Assembly (NCBI RefSeq): GCF_000473065.1
Contig: NZ_AXAZ01000050.1
Location: 1 to 61,527 of the forward strand
Direction: 5' to 3'
Origin: Bradyrhizobium sp. WSM1743
GTDB taxonomy: Bacteria; Pseudomonadota; Alphaproteobacteria; Rhizobiales; Xanthobacteraceae
DNA: 61,527 nucleotides
Of this stretch, positions 8,557-16,849 are shown one piece after another. The notes below the pieces were generated by a model. It was given only the letters and a program-made list of their open reading frames with translations. It searched no databases and was not told the DNA's origin. Position 1 is the first letter of the stretch; each line of letters opens with the position of its first letter. Made by a program: the position numbers and the translations under genes.

Positions 8557-8734
8557 CGGAGCTCGTGCCGCGCGCGATTCAGCCTCGCGCTGCGCCACCT
8601 CGCCGCACCCGCCGGGTTCCCCAAAAATCCAGCCGGAACGGCGGTTTACCGCAGTCCTGTTTTGCCTTTTGGATGGGTTGACCCGCACTCCTCATCCGGC
8701 CAATTTCGCCGCCGGTTTGGGGAGTACAACAACC

Positions 8735-9682
8735 ATGAAACGGACGATTTTCGGCGTGGCCGCAGCTCTAGCTCTGGCGGCGTCGGCACCTTGCGCGCAT
8801 GCGCAATCCTTCATCAACGTGCTGACCGGCGGCACCTCGGGCGTCTACTATCCGCTCGGGGTCGCGATCGGAAAGATCTATGGCGACAAGATTCCGAACG
8901 TGAAGACGCAGGTGCAGGCCACCAAGGCGTCGGTCGAGAATTTGATCCTGCTGCAGCAGGGCCGCGGCGAACTGGCGTTTACGCTGGGCGACTCGCTGAA
9001 AGCGGCCTGGGACGGCGAGGAGGAGGCGGGCTTCAAGACCAAGCTCGACAAGCTGCGCACGATCGGCGCGATCTATCCGAACTATATCCAGATCGTCGCG
9101 ACCGCCGACAGCGGCATTAAGACGCTCGCCGATCTCAAAGGCAAGAGCTTGTCGGTCGGCGCGCCGAAATCGGGCACCGAGCTGAATTCCCGCGCGATCC
9201 TCAGCGCAGCCGGCATGAGCTACAAGGATCTCGGCAAGGTCGAATATCTGCCGTTCGCCGAATCCGTCGATCTCATGAAGAACCGGCAGCTCAACGCGAC
9301 GCTGCAATCGGCCGGGCTCGGCGTCGCCTCGCTGAAGGACCTGTCGACCTCGAGCCCGATCACGGTGGTATCGGTGCCGAAGGAGACCGTCGACAAGATC
9401 GGCCCGCCCTTCGTCTCGGCGATCATTCCGGCCAACACCTATACCGGCCAGGACAAGGACGTGCCGACTGCGGCCGTGATCAATTATCTCGTCACGAGCT
9501 CCGCCGTATCGGACGATCTCGCCTATCAGATGACCAAGCTGGTCTACGAGTCGCTGCCGGAATTGCAGAATGCCCACGCAGCCGGCAAGGAGATCAAGCT
9601 CGAGACCGCCGCGGCAGGCAGCCCGGTTCCGCTGCACCCCGGCGCGATCCGCTACTACAAGGAAAAGGGGCTGATCAAGTAG
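8735..9682 (+). CDS. TAXI-family TRAP transporter solute receptor
   Basis: A 315-residue periplasmic receptor of the TRAP-associated extracytoplasmic immunogenic (TAXI) family. Signal peptide residues 1-23 (cut after AHA), then the family hallmark LTGGTSGVYYPLG near residue 30. It binds a small solute and delivers it to the membrane permease encoded 215 bases downstream on the same strand. Ligand unknown; characterised relatives bind dicarboxylates or glutamate-like compounds. GGGGAG lies upstream. Confidence 0.92.
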   Translation: MKRTIFGVAAALALAASAPCAHAQSFINVLTGGTSGVYYPLGVAIGKIYGDKIPNVKTQVQATKASVENLILLQQGRGELAFTLGDSLKAAWDGEEEAGFKTKLDKLRTIGAIYPNYIQIVATADSGIKTLADLKGKSLSVGAPKSGTELNSRAILSAAGMSYKDLGKVEYLPFAESVDLMKNRQLNATLQSAGLGVASLKDLSTSSPITVVSVPKETVDKIGPPFVSAIIPANTYTGQDKDVPTAAVINYLVTSSAVSDDLAYQMTKLVYESLPELQNAHAAGKEIKLETAAAGSPVPLHPGAIRYYKEKGLIK

Positions 9683-9693
9683 TCTCCCTCCGT

Positions 9694-9799
9694 TGTCATT
9701 CCGGGGCGGCTCGCCAGAGCCGAACCCGGAATCTCGAGATTCCGGGTTCGATGCTCCGGGCCGCGCTACGCGCTCCCGTCACATCGCCCCGGAATGACG
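9694..9799. repeat. palindromic intergenic repeat (family C, copy 1)
   Basis: Arms TGTCATTCCGGGGCGGCTC and TCGCCCCGGAATGACG enclose a second perfect palindrome (AACCCGGAATCTCGAGATTC...). A related copy is at 20561-20644. Lies between the TRAP receptor and permease genes. Confidence 0.85.
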
Positions 9800-9815
9800 G
9801 AGAGGATTATCGCGA

Positions 9816-9847
9816 ATGCCCGGGACAAGCCCGGGCATGACGTTTTT
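9816..9847 (+). terminator. terminator-like hairpin between TRAP receptor and permease
   Basis: ATGCCCGGG-acaag-CCCGGGCAT hairpin (a family F repeat unit) followed after ACG by TTTTT. This could attenuate transcription, lowering permease message relative to the receptor, a common need in binding-protein transporters. That role is inference. Confidence 0.5.
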
Positions 9848-9897
9848 AGAGCCCGTGCCATTGCTAATTCGGCAGGACAGGCTGAGGACGATTTGAA

Positions 9898-12009
9898 ATG
9901 CTGGAAAAAGCAGAGGCCACCGAGACCCCCATCAAGGTCGAGTTCGACAATTTCGAGCATGGCTTCCCGGAAGGTTTTGGTCCGGGCTGGTGGGGCCAGC
10001 TCGCCTATTGGATCGGCATCGCATTCGCGACGTTCCAGCTTTATGTCGCTGCGTTCAACTATCTGCCGAGTCAGGTGGTTCGCGGTGTCCATGTCGGCTT
10101 TCTTGTCCTGCTCACCTTCGGCCTGATCGCCAACTTCACCGCGAAGAGTAATTTTGGCCGCGCGCTCGGCTGGCTGATCGGCGGCGCCGGCTTCCTCTGC
10201 GGTCTCTACCAGTGGATCTTCTACGCCGACCTGATCGCCCGCGACGGCGATCCGACCCGGCTCGATCTCGTGGTCGGCACGCTGCTCGCGGTGCTGATCT
10301 TCGAGGGCACGCGGCGCCTGATGGGCGCGGCGCTGCCGCTGATGTGCGGCGCCTGCCTGCTCTACTGGTTCTTTGGCCAGTACCTGCCGTCGCCGCTCAA
10401 TCATCGCGGCTATGATTTCGACCAGATCATCACGCATCTGTCGTTCGGCACCGAAGGCTTTTACGGCGTGCCGATCTACGTCTCGGCGACCTACATCTTC
10501 CTGTTCATCCTGTTCGGCTCGTTCCTCGAGCGCGCCGGCATGATCCAGCTGTTCACCGACGTCTCGCTCGGCCTGTTTGGCCGCACCCGCGGCGGCCCTG
10601 CCAAGGTCGCGGTGTTCGCCTCGGGCATGATGGGCACCATCTCCGGCTCGGGCGTCGCCAATGTCGTGACCGTCGGCCAGTTCACGATTCCCCTGATGAT
10701 CCGGTTCGGCTATCGCCGCGCCTTCGCCGCCGGCGTCGAGGCGACGGCCTCGATGGGCGGCCAGATCATGCCGCCGGTGATGGGCGCGGTCGCCTTCATC
10801 ATGGCCGAGACGCTCGGCGTGCAATATTCGGAGATCGTGAAGGCGGCGGCGATTCCCGCGATCCTCTATTTCGCCTCCGCGTTCTGGATGGTGCATCTGG
10901 AAGCCGGCAAGCACGGCCTCGTCGGCATGAAGCGCTCTGAGATCCCGAGCGCCTGGAAGGCGCTGGTGACGCGCTGGTACCTCGTGCTGCCGCTCGCCGC
11001 CCTGGTTTACATGCTGTTCGAGGGCTTCACGCCGCTCTATGCCGGCAGCATGGGTCTCGCGCTGACGGTGGCGCTGATCCTGGGGGCGAGCATCACGGCC
11101 GGCGTGTCGACGGTGGTCATCCGCTACATCTTCTGGATCGGGCTCGCGCTGGTCGTCGCCGCGCTCTCGCGTGAGGGCCTTCAGATCGTGCCGGTCGCGT
11201 GCGTCGTGGTCGGGCTGATCGTGATCACCGCGTTCGTGCGCGGCGGTTTTGCCGCCTTGCGCGCCTGCCGCGATGCGCTGGCCGAGAGCGCGAAATCCGC
11301 CATCACCGTCGGCATGGCCTGCGCGATCGTCGGCGTCATCATCGGCATGATGTCGCAGACCGGCGTCGGCACCATCTTCGGCGGCTGGGTGATCGGGCTT
11401 GGCGAGAAGAGCCTGTTCCTGGCGCTGGTCATGACCATGCTGCTGTCGATCCTGCTCGGCACCGGCATTCCGACCATCCCGACCTACATCATCACCGCCG
11501 CGCTGGCCGCGCCAGCCCTCGCGAAACTTGGTGTGCCGCTGATCGCGAGCCACATGTTCGCGTTCTACTACGGCATCATGGCGGATCTCTCGCCGCCGGT
11601 GGCGCTGGCCGCGCTGGCGGCCGCTCCGATCGCGAAGGAGAACCCGGACAAGATCGGCTGGGAGGCGATGCGCATCGCGCTCGCCGGCTATGTCATTCCC
11701 TTCATCTTCGTCTATTCGCCGGCGTTGATGCTGCAGGCCGGCGATCCCATGGCGGCCAAGCTCGGCTTCTACGGCGCAGTGGCGCTGGCGAGCTTGAAGG
11801 CGCTGGTGGCGATCGCGCTGTTCGGCATGGTCGCGATCGGCTTCCTGTTCACGCGACTAACGCTGATCGAGCGCCTGGTCGCGCTCGACGCCGCGTTCTG
11901 CCTGCTCGGCGAATTCCAGTTCAGCGACACCGCTGGCTTCGTGCTCGCTGCGGCGCTCGTGCTGTGGCAATGGCGGCAGCGTCCGCCGGCAGCGGTCGAG
12001 GCGGCGTGA
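9898..12009 (+). CDS. TRAP transporter fused permease (4TM/12TM)
   Basis: A 703-residue inner-membrane protein in which the small (DctQ-like) and large (DctM-like) TRAP subunits are fused, as is usual for TAXI systems. About 17-18 hydrophobic segments are visible. The large subunit carries the conserved GMMGTISGSGVANVVTVGQF loop (residues ~241-260) and LLGTGIPTIPTYI (~517). It imports the solute bound by the TAXI receptor, driven by a Na+ or H+ gradient. Its stop overlaps the GTG start of the DUF1850 gene. Confidence 0.95.
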   Translation: MLEKAEATETPIKVEFDNFEHGFPEGFGPGWWGQLAYWIGIAFATFQLYVAAFNYLPSQVVRGVHVGFLVLLTFGLIANFTAKSNFGRALGWLIGGAGFLCGLYQWIFYADLIARDGDPTRLDLVVGTLLAVLIFEGTRRLMGAALPLMCGACLLYWFFGQYLPSPLNHRGYDFDQIITHLSFGTEGFYGVPIYVSATYIFLFILFGSFLERAGMIQLFTDVSLGLFGRTRGGPAKVAVFASGMMGTISGSGVANVVTVGQFTIPLMIRFGYRRAFAAGVEATASMGGQIMPPVMGAVAFIMAETLGVQYSEIVKAAAIPAILYFASAFWMVHLEAGKHGLVGMKRSEIPSAWKALVTRWYLVLPLAALVYMLFEGFTPLYAGSMGLALTVALILGASITAGVSTVVIRYIFWIGLALVVAALSREGLQIVPVACVVVGLIVITAFVRGGFAALRACRDALAESAKSAITVGMACAIVGVIIGMMSQTGVGTIFGGWVIGLGEKSLFLALVMTMLLSILLGTGIPTIPTYIITAALAAPALAKLGVPLIASHMFAFYYGIMADLSPPVALAALAAAPIAKENPDKIGWEAMRIALAGYVIPFIFVYSPALMLQAGDPMAAKLGFYGAVALASLKALVAIALFGMVAIGFLFTRLTLIERLVALDAAFCLLGEFQFSDTAGFVLAAALVLWQWRQRPPAAVEAA

Positions 12010-12389
12010 GCCTCTGCTTCGCAACGGCGGTTGGCACCAAGGCGCTGGCGCTGTCCGCGTTCACGCTGGTCTGGACGCACTCGATCGCGAAGGTCGACTG
12101 GCAGGAAGACTGGCGCGTCACGCCGGCCGGCCTCGAGCTGCTGCAGGTCCGCGTCAAGGGCACCGGCCCCGGCATGGAGCCGCCGCCTGAGGCGCGGCTG
12201 GTCGATGGCTGGTTTCAATGGCGGCCGAACCGCGCGCCGATGCCGGAGGTCGTGCTTGGCAATTCGGGCGCGGCCGGGGAATGGCGGTTGTGCCATGAGG
12301 GAAAGTGCCGGACATTGTCGGAGATTGTCGGGCGTCCGATCGGTGCTAACGTCACCAAGATGAGCATCTGCGAACAACAAGAGAAATAA
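12006..12389 (+). CDS. DUF1850 family TRAP-associated protein
   Basis: A 127-residue protein with the DUF1850 pattern: hydrophobic start, TLVWTHSI, then a Trp-rich stretch and GTGPGMEPP. DUF1850 genes often accompany TAXI-TRAP permeases, and here the GTG start overlaps the permease stop by four bases (GTGA), indicating translational coupling. The N-terminal hydrophobic segment may be a signal or anchor. Its job in transport is not known. Confidence 0.85.
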   Translation: MSLCFATAVGTKALALSAFTLVWTHSIAKVDWQEDWRVTPAGLELLQVRVKGTGPGMEPPPEARLVDGWFQWRPNRAPMPEVVLGNSGAAGEWRLCHEGKCRTLSEIVGRPIGANVTKMSICEQQEK

Positions 12390-12400
12390 GGGAGATCACG

Positions 12401-13207
12401 ATGGATCGGCTCAAGGGCAAGGTTGCGATGGTGGTGGGGGCCGGCTCGATCGGGCCGGGCTGGGGCAACGGCAAGGCGACCGCGGTGACCTTTGCGCGCG
12501 AGGGCGCGCAGGTGTTTTGCGTCGATCGCAATGGTGCTGCGGCCGAGGAGGCCGCGAAGATCATCACCGGCGAAGGCGGCACGGCGACGGCGTTCACGGC
12601 CGACGTCTCGCGGCCTGCCGAGATCGAAGCGATGGTGGCGGCGTGCCTGAAGGCCTATGGCCGCATCGACGTGCTCGACAACAATGTCGGCATCGCCGAG
12701 ATGGGCAGCGTGGTCGAGGTGAGCGAGGAAAGCTGGGACCGCGTCTTCAGCGTCAACCTCAAGAGCGCCTATCTCGCCATGAAGCATGTCATCCCCGTCA
12801 TGGTGAAGCAGGGCGGCGGCTCGATCATCAACATCTCGTCGATTGCCTCGATCCGCCACATGGGCATCTCTTACGTCACCTACGGCACCTCGAAGGCGGC
12901 GATGAACCAGATGACGCGCACCACGGCGATCGAGTTCGCGCGCCATCATGTGCGCGTGAATGCGATCCTGCCCGGCCTGATGAAGACGCCGATGGTCGAG
13001 CACTCCGCCGGCCTTGCCGCCAGCTACGCCAAGGGCGACGTCGAAGCGATGTGGCGCGCACGCGATGCGCAAGTGCCGATGGGTCACATGGGCGATGCCT
13101 TCGATGTCGCCAACGCCGCGCTGTTCCTGGCGTCGGACGAGTCGAAATATGTGACGGGCATCGAGCTCGTGGTCGATGGCGGGATCACGTGCAAGGCGGG
13201 GGCGTAA
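12401..13207 (+). CDS. short-chain dehydrogenase/reductase
   Basis: A 268-residue Rossmann-fold SDR. The dinucleotide loop is unusual (GAGSIGPGWGNGKA, residues 13-26) with two extra glycines compared with TGxxxGIG, as seen in one subclass. Asp42 after beta-2 favours NAD+. NNVG (94-97), Ser147 and Y161-x3-K165 are the remaining core residues. It starts 11 bases after the DUF1850 gene with GGGAG upstream, so it is probably in the TRAP operon and may oxidise the imported compound; that is inference. Confidence 0.9.
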   Translation: MDRLKGKVAMVVGAGSIGPGWGNGKATAVTFAREGAQVFCVDRNGAAAEEAAKIITGEGGTATAFTADVSRPAEIEAMVAACLKAYGRIDVLDNNVGIAEMGSVVEVSEESWDRVFSVNLKSAYLAMKHVIPVMVKQGGGSIINISSIASIRHMGISYVTYGTSKAAMNQMTRTTAIEFARHHVRVNAILPGLMKTPMVEHSAGLAASYAKGDVEAMWRARDAQVPMGHMGDAFDVANAALFLASDESKYVTGIELVVDGGITCKAGA

Positions 13208-13220
13208 TTCCAATCTTGCC

Positions 13221-13270
13221 CGTCGTCCCGGATCTGCGCTCCGCTTCGCCACGCTTGTCCGGGACGACAG
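13221..13270. repeat. palindromic intergenic repeat (family D, copy 1)
   Basis: Arms CGTCGTCCCGGA and GTCCGGGACGACAG. Copy 2, with longer arms, is at 14098-14187; the two flank the membrane-protein gene 13287-14057. Confidence 0.8.
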
Positions 13271-13286
13271 TAGAGGTTGTCGCTAC

Positions 13287-14057
13287 CTACTGCGCCAGCA
13301 CCAGAATCCCGCCGGCAAAGGCCTGCCACGCTGCGGTCTCGCTGACCGGCCAGTTCAGCACCTTCACCGCCAAAAGCGCGAGCGTGCCGGTGATGTAAAC
13401 CGGATGCACGCGACCTTCGGTGCGCAAGTCGCGCACCATGGCGACGACGAGCAGAAGGGAGGCGACCACAGCCGGTGCGATCGTCACGGGCACCGGCGGC
13501 GGGCCGGGCGGTCCGGGAGGTGCGAGAAAGGTCAGGAACCAGCGCGCAATCGCGGCATCGAGGATCGAGACCGCCGCCAGCAGCATCAGGCGCTTGTGAA
13601 TCTCGGGTCTGCGCGTGTTCATGATCGCCAGCACGAACACGACTGCGAAGAACGCGATTCCGCTCATCGGCACGATCGAGAAGCCGATGCCGGCTTCCTT
13701 CTGCCCGAGCGCGGCGGAATGTTGCATCACGTGCACGGAGGCAAGGAAGCCGAAAATCGTCATCGCCGTCGCGAGCGACACGCCTGCGATGCCGAGCGAA
13801 CGGTGATTGACCACGCGGCCGGAGGCCGCGAGCCAGGTCTGGAGCACGAAATAGAGCGACCAGGTGAAGAACAGGAGCCCGTGAAAGTGAATTACGGGGC
13901 TTGCGGAAAATGTCCGATTGGCGAGCGGCAGCCAATAGGTCGGTGCGAAGCCAAGAAAGGCGGTGGCCGCGCAGGCCAGGGCCATGTGGAAATAAAAATA
14001 TCGTGCAGGCGACGCATCACGCGCGCGTACACGACGGTCGTCGAACAGGGTCGTCAT
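13287..14057 (-). CDS. multi-pass membrane protein, unknown function
   Basis: A 256-residue inner-membrane protein with about seven hydrophobic segments. Conserved-looking histidines occur at membrane borders (HFHGLLFF near residue 57, NHRSLG near 84, HVMQH near 108). Such paired His could bind haem or metal, as in DUF420/DUF2306-type membrane proteins, but I cannot assign a family with confidence. A Pro-rich loop (PPGPPGPPPVPV) sits near residue 180. It is bracketed by family D repeats. Confidence 0.65.
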   Translation of the reverse strand: MTTLFDDRRVRARDASPARYFYFHMALACAATAFLGFAPTYWLPLANRTFSASPVIHFHGLLFFTWSLYFVLQTWLAASGRVVNHRSLGIAGVSLATAMTIFGFLASVHVMQHSAALGQKEAGIGFSIVPMSGIAFFAVVFVLAIMNTRRPEIHKRLMLLAAVSILDAAIARWFLTFLAPPGPPGPPPVPVTIAPAVVASLLLVVAMVRDLRTEGRVHPVYITGTLALLAVKVLNWPVSETAAWQAFAGGILVLAQ

Positions 14058-14097
14058 CAGGAATGTGTCTGGGGAGGCAGCGTTTGGTTCAAACTCG

Positions 14098-14187
14098 CTG
14101 TCGTCCCGGACAAGCGCAAGCGCCGATCCGGGTGGCTATGGGTCCCGGATCGGCGCGCGCTTTGGGCGCGCTTGTCCGGGACGACAG
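14098..14187. repeat. palindromic intergenic repeat (family D, copy 2)
   Basis: Outer arms CTGTCGTCCCGGACAAGCGC and GCGCTTGTCCGGGACGACAG are a perfect 20-bp inverted pair with an inner CGCCGATCCGGG / TCCCGGATCGGCG pair, so the whole element can fold as a long nested hairpin between two leftward genes. Confidence 0.88.
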
Positions 14188-14193
14188 CGGAGA

Positions 14194-15738
14194 TTAACCG
14201 CCTGCGCTCAATTCTGCGCGATCGAGCTCTTCCTCGAGCCGGTGAAACGCATCGTCGCCGATCACCTCGGTGGCGCGCAGATCGAAGATCGATTTGCGCG
14301 CCGCGTCGATGGCGCGGCGACGCAGGGGATCGGCGGGCAATTCGCCGTTGGCAATGCCGCCGTTCGGATCGGTCTCGGTCTGCATCAGGATGGCGCGATA
14401 TTCGAGCCGCAGGATCTCCGCCTCCTCCGACGGATCGCTCTCGATCGCATCGAGCGCGGCGCGATAGGCAACCGCGCGCCCGCGGGCGACCTCGATGCCG
14501 ACGGGATCATCGTCCTTGAGGCCGAAGGCGAGGATCAGCGGCCGCAGCGTCAGGCCCTGGATCACCAGCGATCCCAGCACCACTGCAAACGCAATGAAGA
14601 CGATGAAGTCGCGATAGGGAAAATTCTCCGGCAGGGCAAAGGCGGTGGCGAGCGTGACGAGGCCGCGCATGCCGCACCAGGAGATGATGAGCCCGCCCTT
14701 GGGCGAGGCGACGGCCCTGGGATCCTTCGGATGATAGATCCCCTGCGCCACCAGCACACGCAAGGTTGTGCGATAGAACGTCACCCAGCCGAGGCGCACC
14801 AGCATCACCGTGAGCAGGATCCAGGCGGCGGCCACGCAATATTCCCAGCGCACGTCCGCGTCCAGCCGCGTCCAGATCGGCCGCATCTGCATGCCGATCA
14901 ACATGAAGGCGAGCACGTTGAGCACGAACACCATCGTCTCCCACACCGCATAGGAGGGCACCCGCAGCCGCGCCGGGATGCGCGCCGGCGCGGTCCGTGC
15001 GACCGTGATGGCATAGACCACGATGGTGAGGATGCCGGAGAGGCCGAGATGCTCGGCGGCGATCCAGACCAGGAAGGTGGTGGCGAACTGCACGATGATG
15101 GCGCTCGGCGCCTCCGTCACGCGCTCCATGAACAGCGGAATGATGCGGCCTGCGGCGAGACCTGCGATGACGCTGCCGACCAGCGCCAGCGCCATGGTCG
15201 GCGCGACCTGGCTCCATGTCAGATGCTCGGTGGCGACCGCGCCGACGGCGATGCGATAGATCAGAAGCGCGCTGGCGTCGTTGAGCAGGCTCTCGCCTTC
15301 CAGGACCTTGACCATGCGATGGGGCAGCTTCACCTGGCTCAGGATCGCAACCGCAGCGGCCGCGTCCGGCGGCGCCACGATGGCGCCGAGCGCGACCGCG
15401 GCGGCCCAGGGCATGTCAGGCATCAGCCGGTGCGCGACATAGGCCACGCCGGCCGTGGTCAGGCCGACCGCGGCGACGACCAGGGTTGAGACCGGAACCC
15501 AGTTGTTGCGCAGGTCCCGCAGCGAGGTGTCGAAGGCGGCATCGAGCAGGACCGGTGCGACAAAAAGCGCCAAGGCCAGGTCCGGCTCCAGCGTCCAGGA
15601 CGGGCTCGACGGCACGAAGGCGATCAGCGCGCCGCCGATGGCGAGAAAGGTTGGGTAGGGGACCTTGATCCGCCGCGCCAGCGCCGATAAGGCAACAGCG
15701 CCGAGCAGCAGCGCGATGATCCATTCGAATGTCGACAC
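14194..15738 (-). CDS. Na+/H+ antiporter, CPA1 family
   Basis: A 514-residue inner-membrane antiporter with 12 or so hydrophobic helices and a ~120-residue cytosolic tail. Family signatures are visible: GAIVAPPDAAAAVAIL (ion-binding Asp) and LEGESLLNDASALL (the ND motif of bacterial NhaP/NHE proteins). It would exchange Na+ or K+ for H+ in pH and salt homeostasis. I use the GTG preceded by GGGGA; a GTG 11 codons further upstream is the alternative start. The helical tail (EVIGDDAFHRLEEELDRAEL) is typical of the 'Na+/H+ antiporter' group. Confidence 0.93.
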   Translation of the reverse strand: MSTFEWIIALLLGAVALSALARRIKVPYPTFLAIGGALIAFVPSSPSWTLEPDLALALFVAPVLLDAAFDTSLRDLRNNWVPVSTLVVAAVGLTTAGVAYVAHRLMPDMPWAAAVALGAIVAPPDAAAAVAILSQVKLPHRMVKVLEGESLLNDASALLIYRIAVGAVATEHLTWSQVAPTMALALVGSVIAGLAAGRIIPLFMERVTEAPSAIIVQFATTFLVWIAAEHLGLSGILTIVVYAITVARTAPARIPARLRVPSYAVWETMVFVLNVLAFMLIGMQMRPIWTRLDADVRWEYCVAAAWILLTVMLVRLGWVTFYRTTLRVLVAQGIYHPKDPRAVASPKGGLIISWCGMRGLVTLATAFALPENFPYRDFIVFIAFAVVLGSLVIQGLTLRPLILAFGLKDDDPVGIEVARGRAVAYRAALDAIESDPSEEAEILRLEYRAILMQTETDPNGGIANGELPADPLRRRAIDAARKSIFDLRATEVIGDDAFHRLEEELDRAELSAGG

Positions 15739-15853
15739 GACGATCCCCAAAGCCGGTCTGAGCCGCGCCACAAGCTAGCACCAATCTGACCGTATGATGG
15801 ATAGTACGGCCCCAACGCAAGACCTCAAGACAAGACCTCCGACTGCAACGAGC

Positions 15854-16612
15854 ATGCGTTTTCTTATTCACCTGTTCGGCGCCGGGCTGCTCTACGCACT
15901 TTCGCTGTCCCCGGCCGATGCTGCGACCGGCGGCGAGCCGGTGGCCGTGACGCAGGTCGATGTCGCTCCCTGCCTCGCGGCGGCCGCGGCCGACGACATG
16001 GACAAGGCAGCCACTGCCTGCGCCGCCGTGATCGACAATGAGAAGACGGCGAAGGGCGACCTGGTCAAGGCACTGATCGCGCGCGCCGCACTCTATGCGC
16101 GGCACGATCAGGTCGATCGTGCCATCGCCGACGACAGTCGTGCGCTTTTGCTCGATCCGGGCCTTGCGGATATCTTCAATGCGCGCGGCGAGCTCTGGCT
16201 GAAGAAGGGCGACAAGCCCAAGGCAGTGCAGGATTTCGGTGCCGCGCTCAGAATCGATCCCAACCACGCGAAGGCCAAGGCCAATCACAAGGCCATGGCG
16301 CGCGAGATCGAGCGGATAGGCGCGCAGATGGCGGTCGCCGGCAAGCCCAGCTTCAATTGCGCGCGAGCGCGTCGCGCGGTGGAAAGGGCGATCTGCGGCA
16401 ATCGCGAGCTCGCCGATCTCGATCGTGAGGTTTTTGCCTCCAATGCCCGTGCGATCCGGGAGGCGCGCAATGCGGCTGAAGTGAAGGCGCTCCAGCGCGA
16501 GCAGGACGAGTTCATCGCGCGCCGCAACGCCGATTTCGGCCGGCCGGGGTACGACCTGAAGAAGGCGATGCAGGAGCGCTTGCAGCGGCTGAACGGGGTG
16601 GATGGGTATTGA
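15854..16612 (+). CDS. secreted TPR protein with LprI-like C-terminus (paralogue 1)
   Basis: A 252-residue exported protein: signal peptide (FLIHLFGAGLLYALSLSPADA), two or three TPR units (around LIARAALYARHDQVDRAI and DIFNARGELWLKKGD), then a C-terminal domain with two cysteines (FNCARARRAVERAICGN) like the lysozyme-inhibitor LprI/DUF1311 module. The end (GRPGYDLKKAMQERLQRLN) is nearly the same as that of the next gene. The start is the ATG that gives the signal peptide; an upstream in-frame ATG would add 20 residues. Periplasmic binding role is inferred. Confidence 0.8.
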   Translation: MRFLIHLFGAGLLYALSLSPADAATGGEPVAVTQVDVAPCLAAAAADDMDKAATACAAVIDNEKTAKGDLVKALIARAALYARHDQVDRAIADDSRALLLDPGLADIFNARGELWLKKGDKPKAVQDFGAALRIDPNHAKAKANHKAMAREIERIGAQMAVAGKPSFNCARARRAVERAICGNRELADLDREVFASNARAIREARNAAEVKALQREQDEFIARRNADFGRPGYDLKKAMQERLQRLNGVDGY

Positions 16613-16618
16613 GCTCTT

Positions 16619-16760
16619 CGCCTCTCCCCGCGCGCGGGGAGAGGCCGGAATTTGCGTCAGCAAATTCCGGGTGAGGGGGACTTTCCGCGAGCCCAACTCT
16701 CGCCGTCCCCGCCGAGACTCCCCCTCACCCCACCCTCTCCCCGCAAGCGGGGCGAGGGAG
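16619..16760. repeat. modular palindromic repeat (family E, copy 2)
   Basis: CCTCTCCCCGCGCGCGGGGA arm, inner hairpin CCGGAATTTGCGTCAGCAAA..., GGGTGAGGGGGA, and right arm CCCTCACCCCACCCTCTCCC. Shares its inner hairpin with copy 3 but not with copies 1, 4 and 5. Confidence 0.85.
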
Positions 16761-16849
16761 TGCAGGCACCGCCCGCCACAGGGCAATTTGAACTCATCCC
16801 TTGCCAGCCGCGACAATGGTGAGAACCCGACGTCACGGAGCCCTATGTC

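Noticed and set aside
9766..11553. 595-codon open frame antisense to the TRAP permease
   Set aside because: Product is Asp/His/Arg/Gln-rich without any domain; the opposite strand encodes an obvious membrane transporter with family motifs. High GC leaves long shadow frames.
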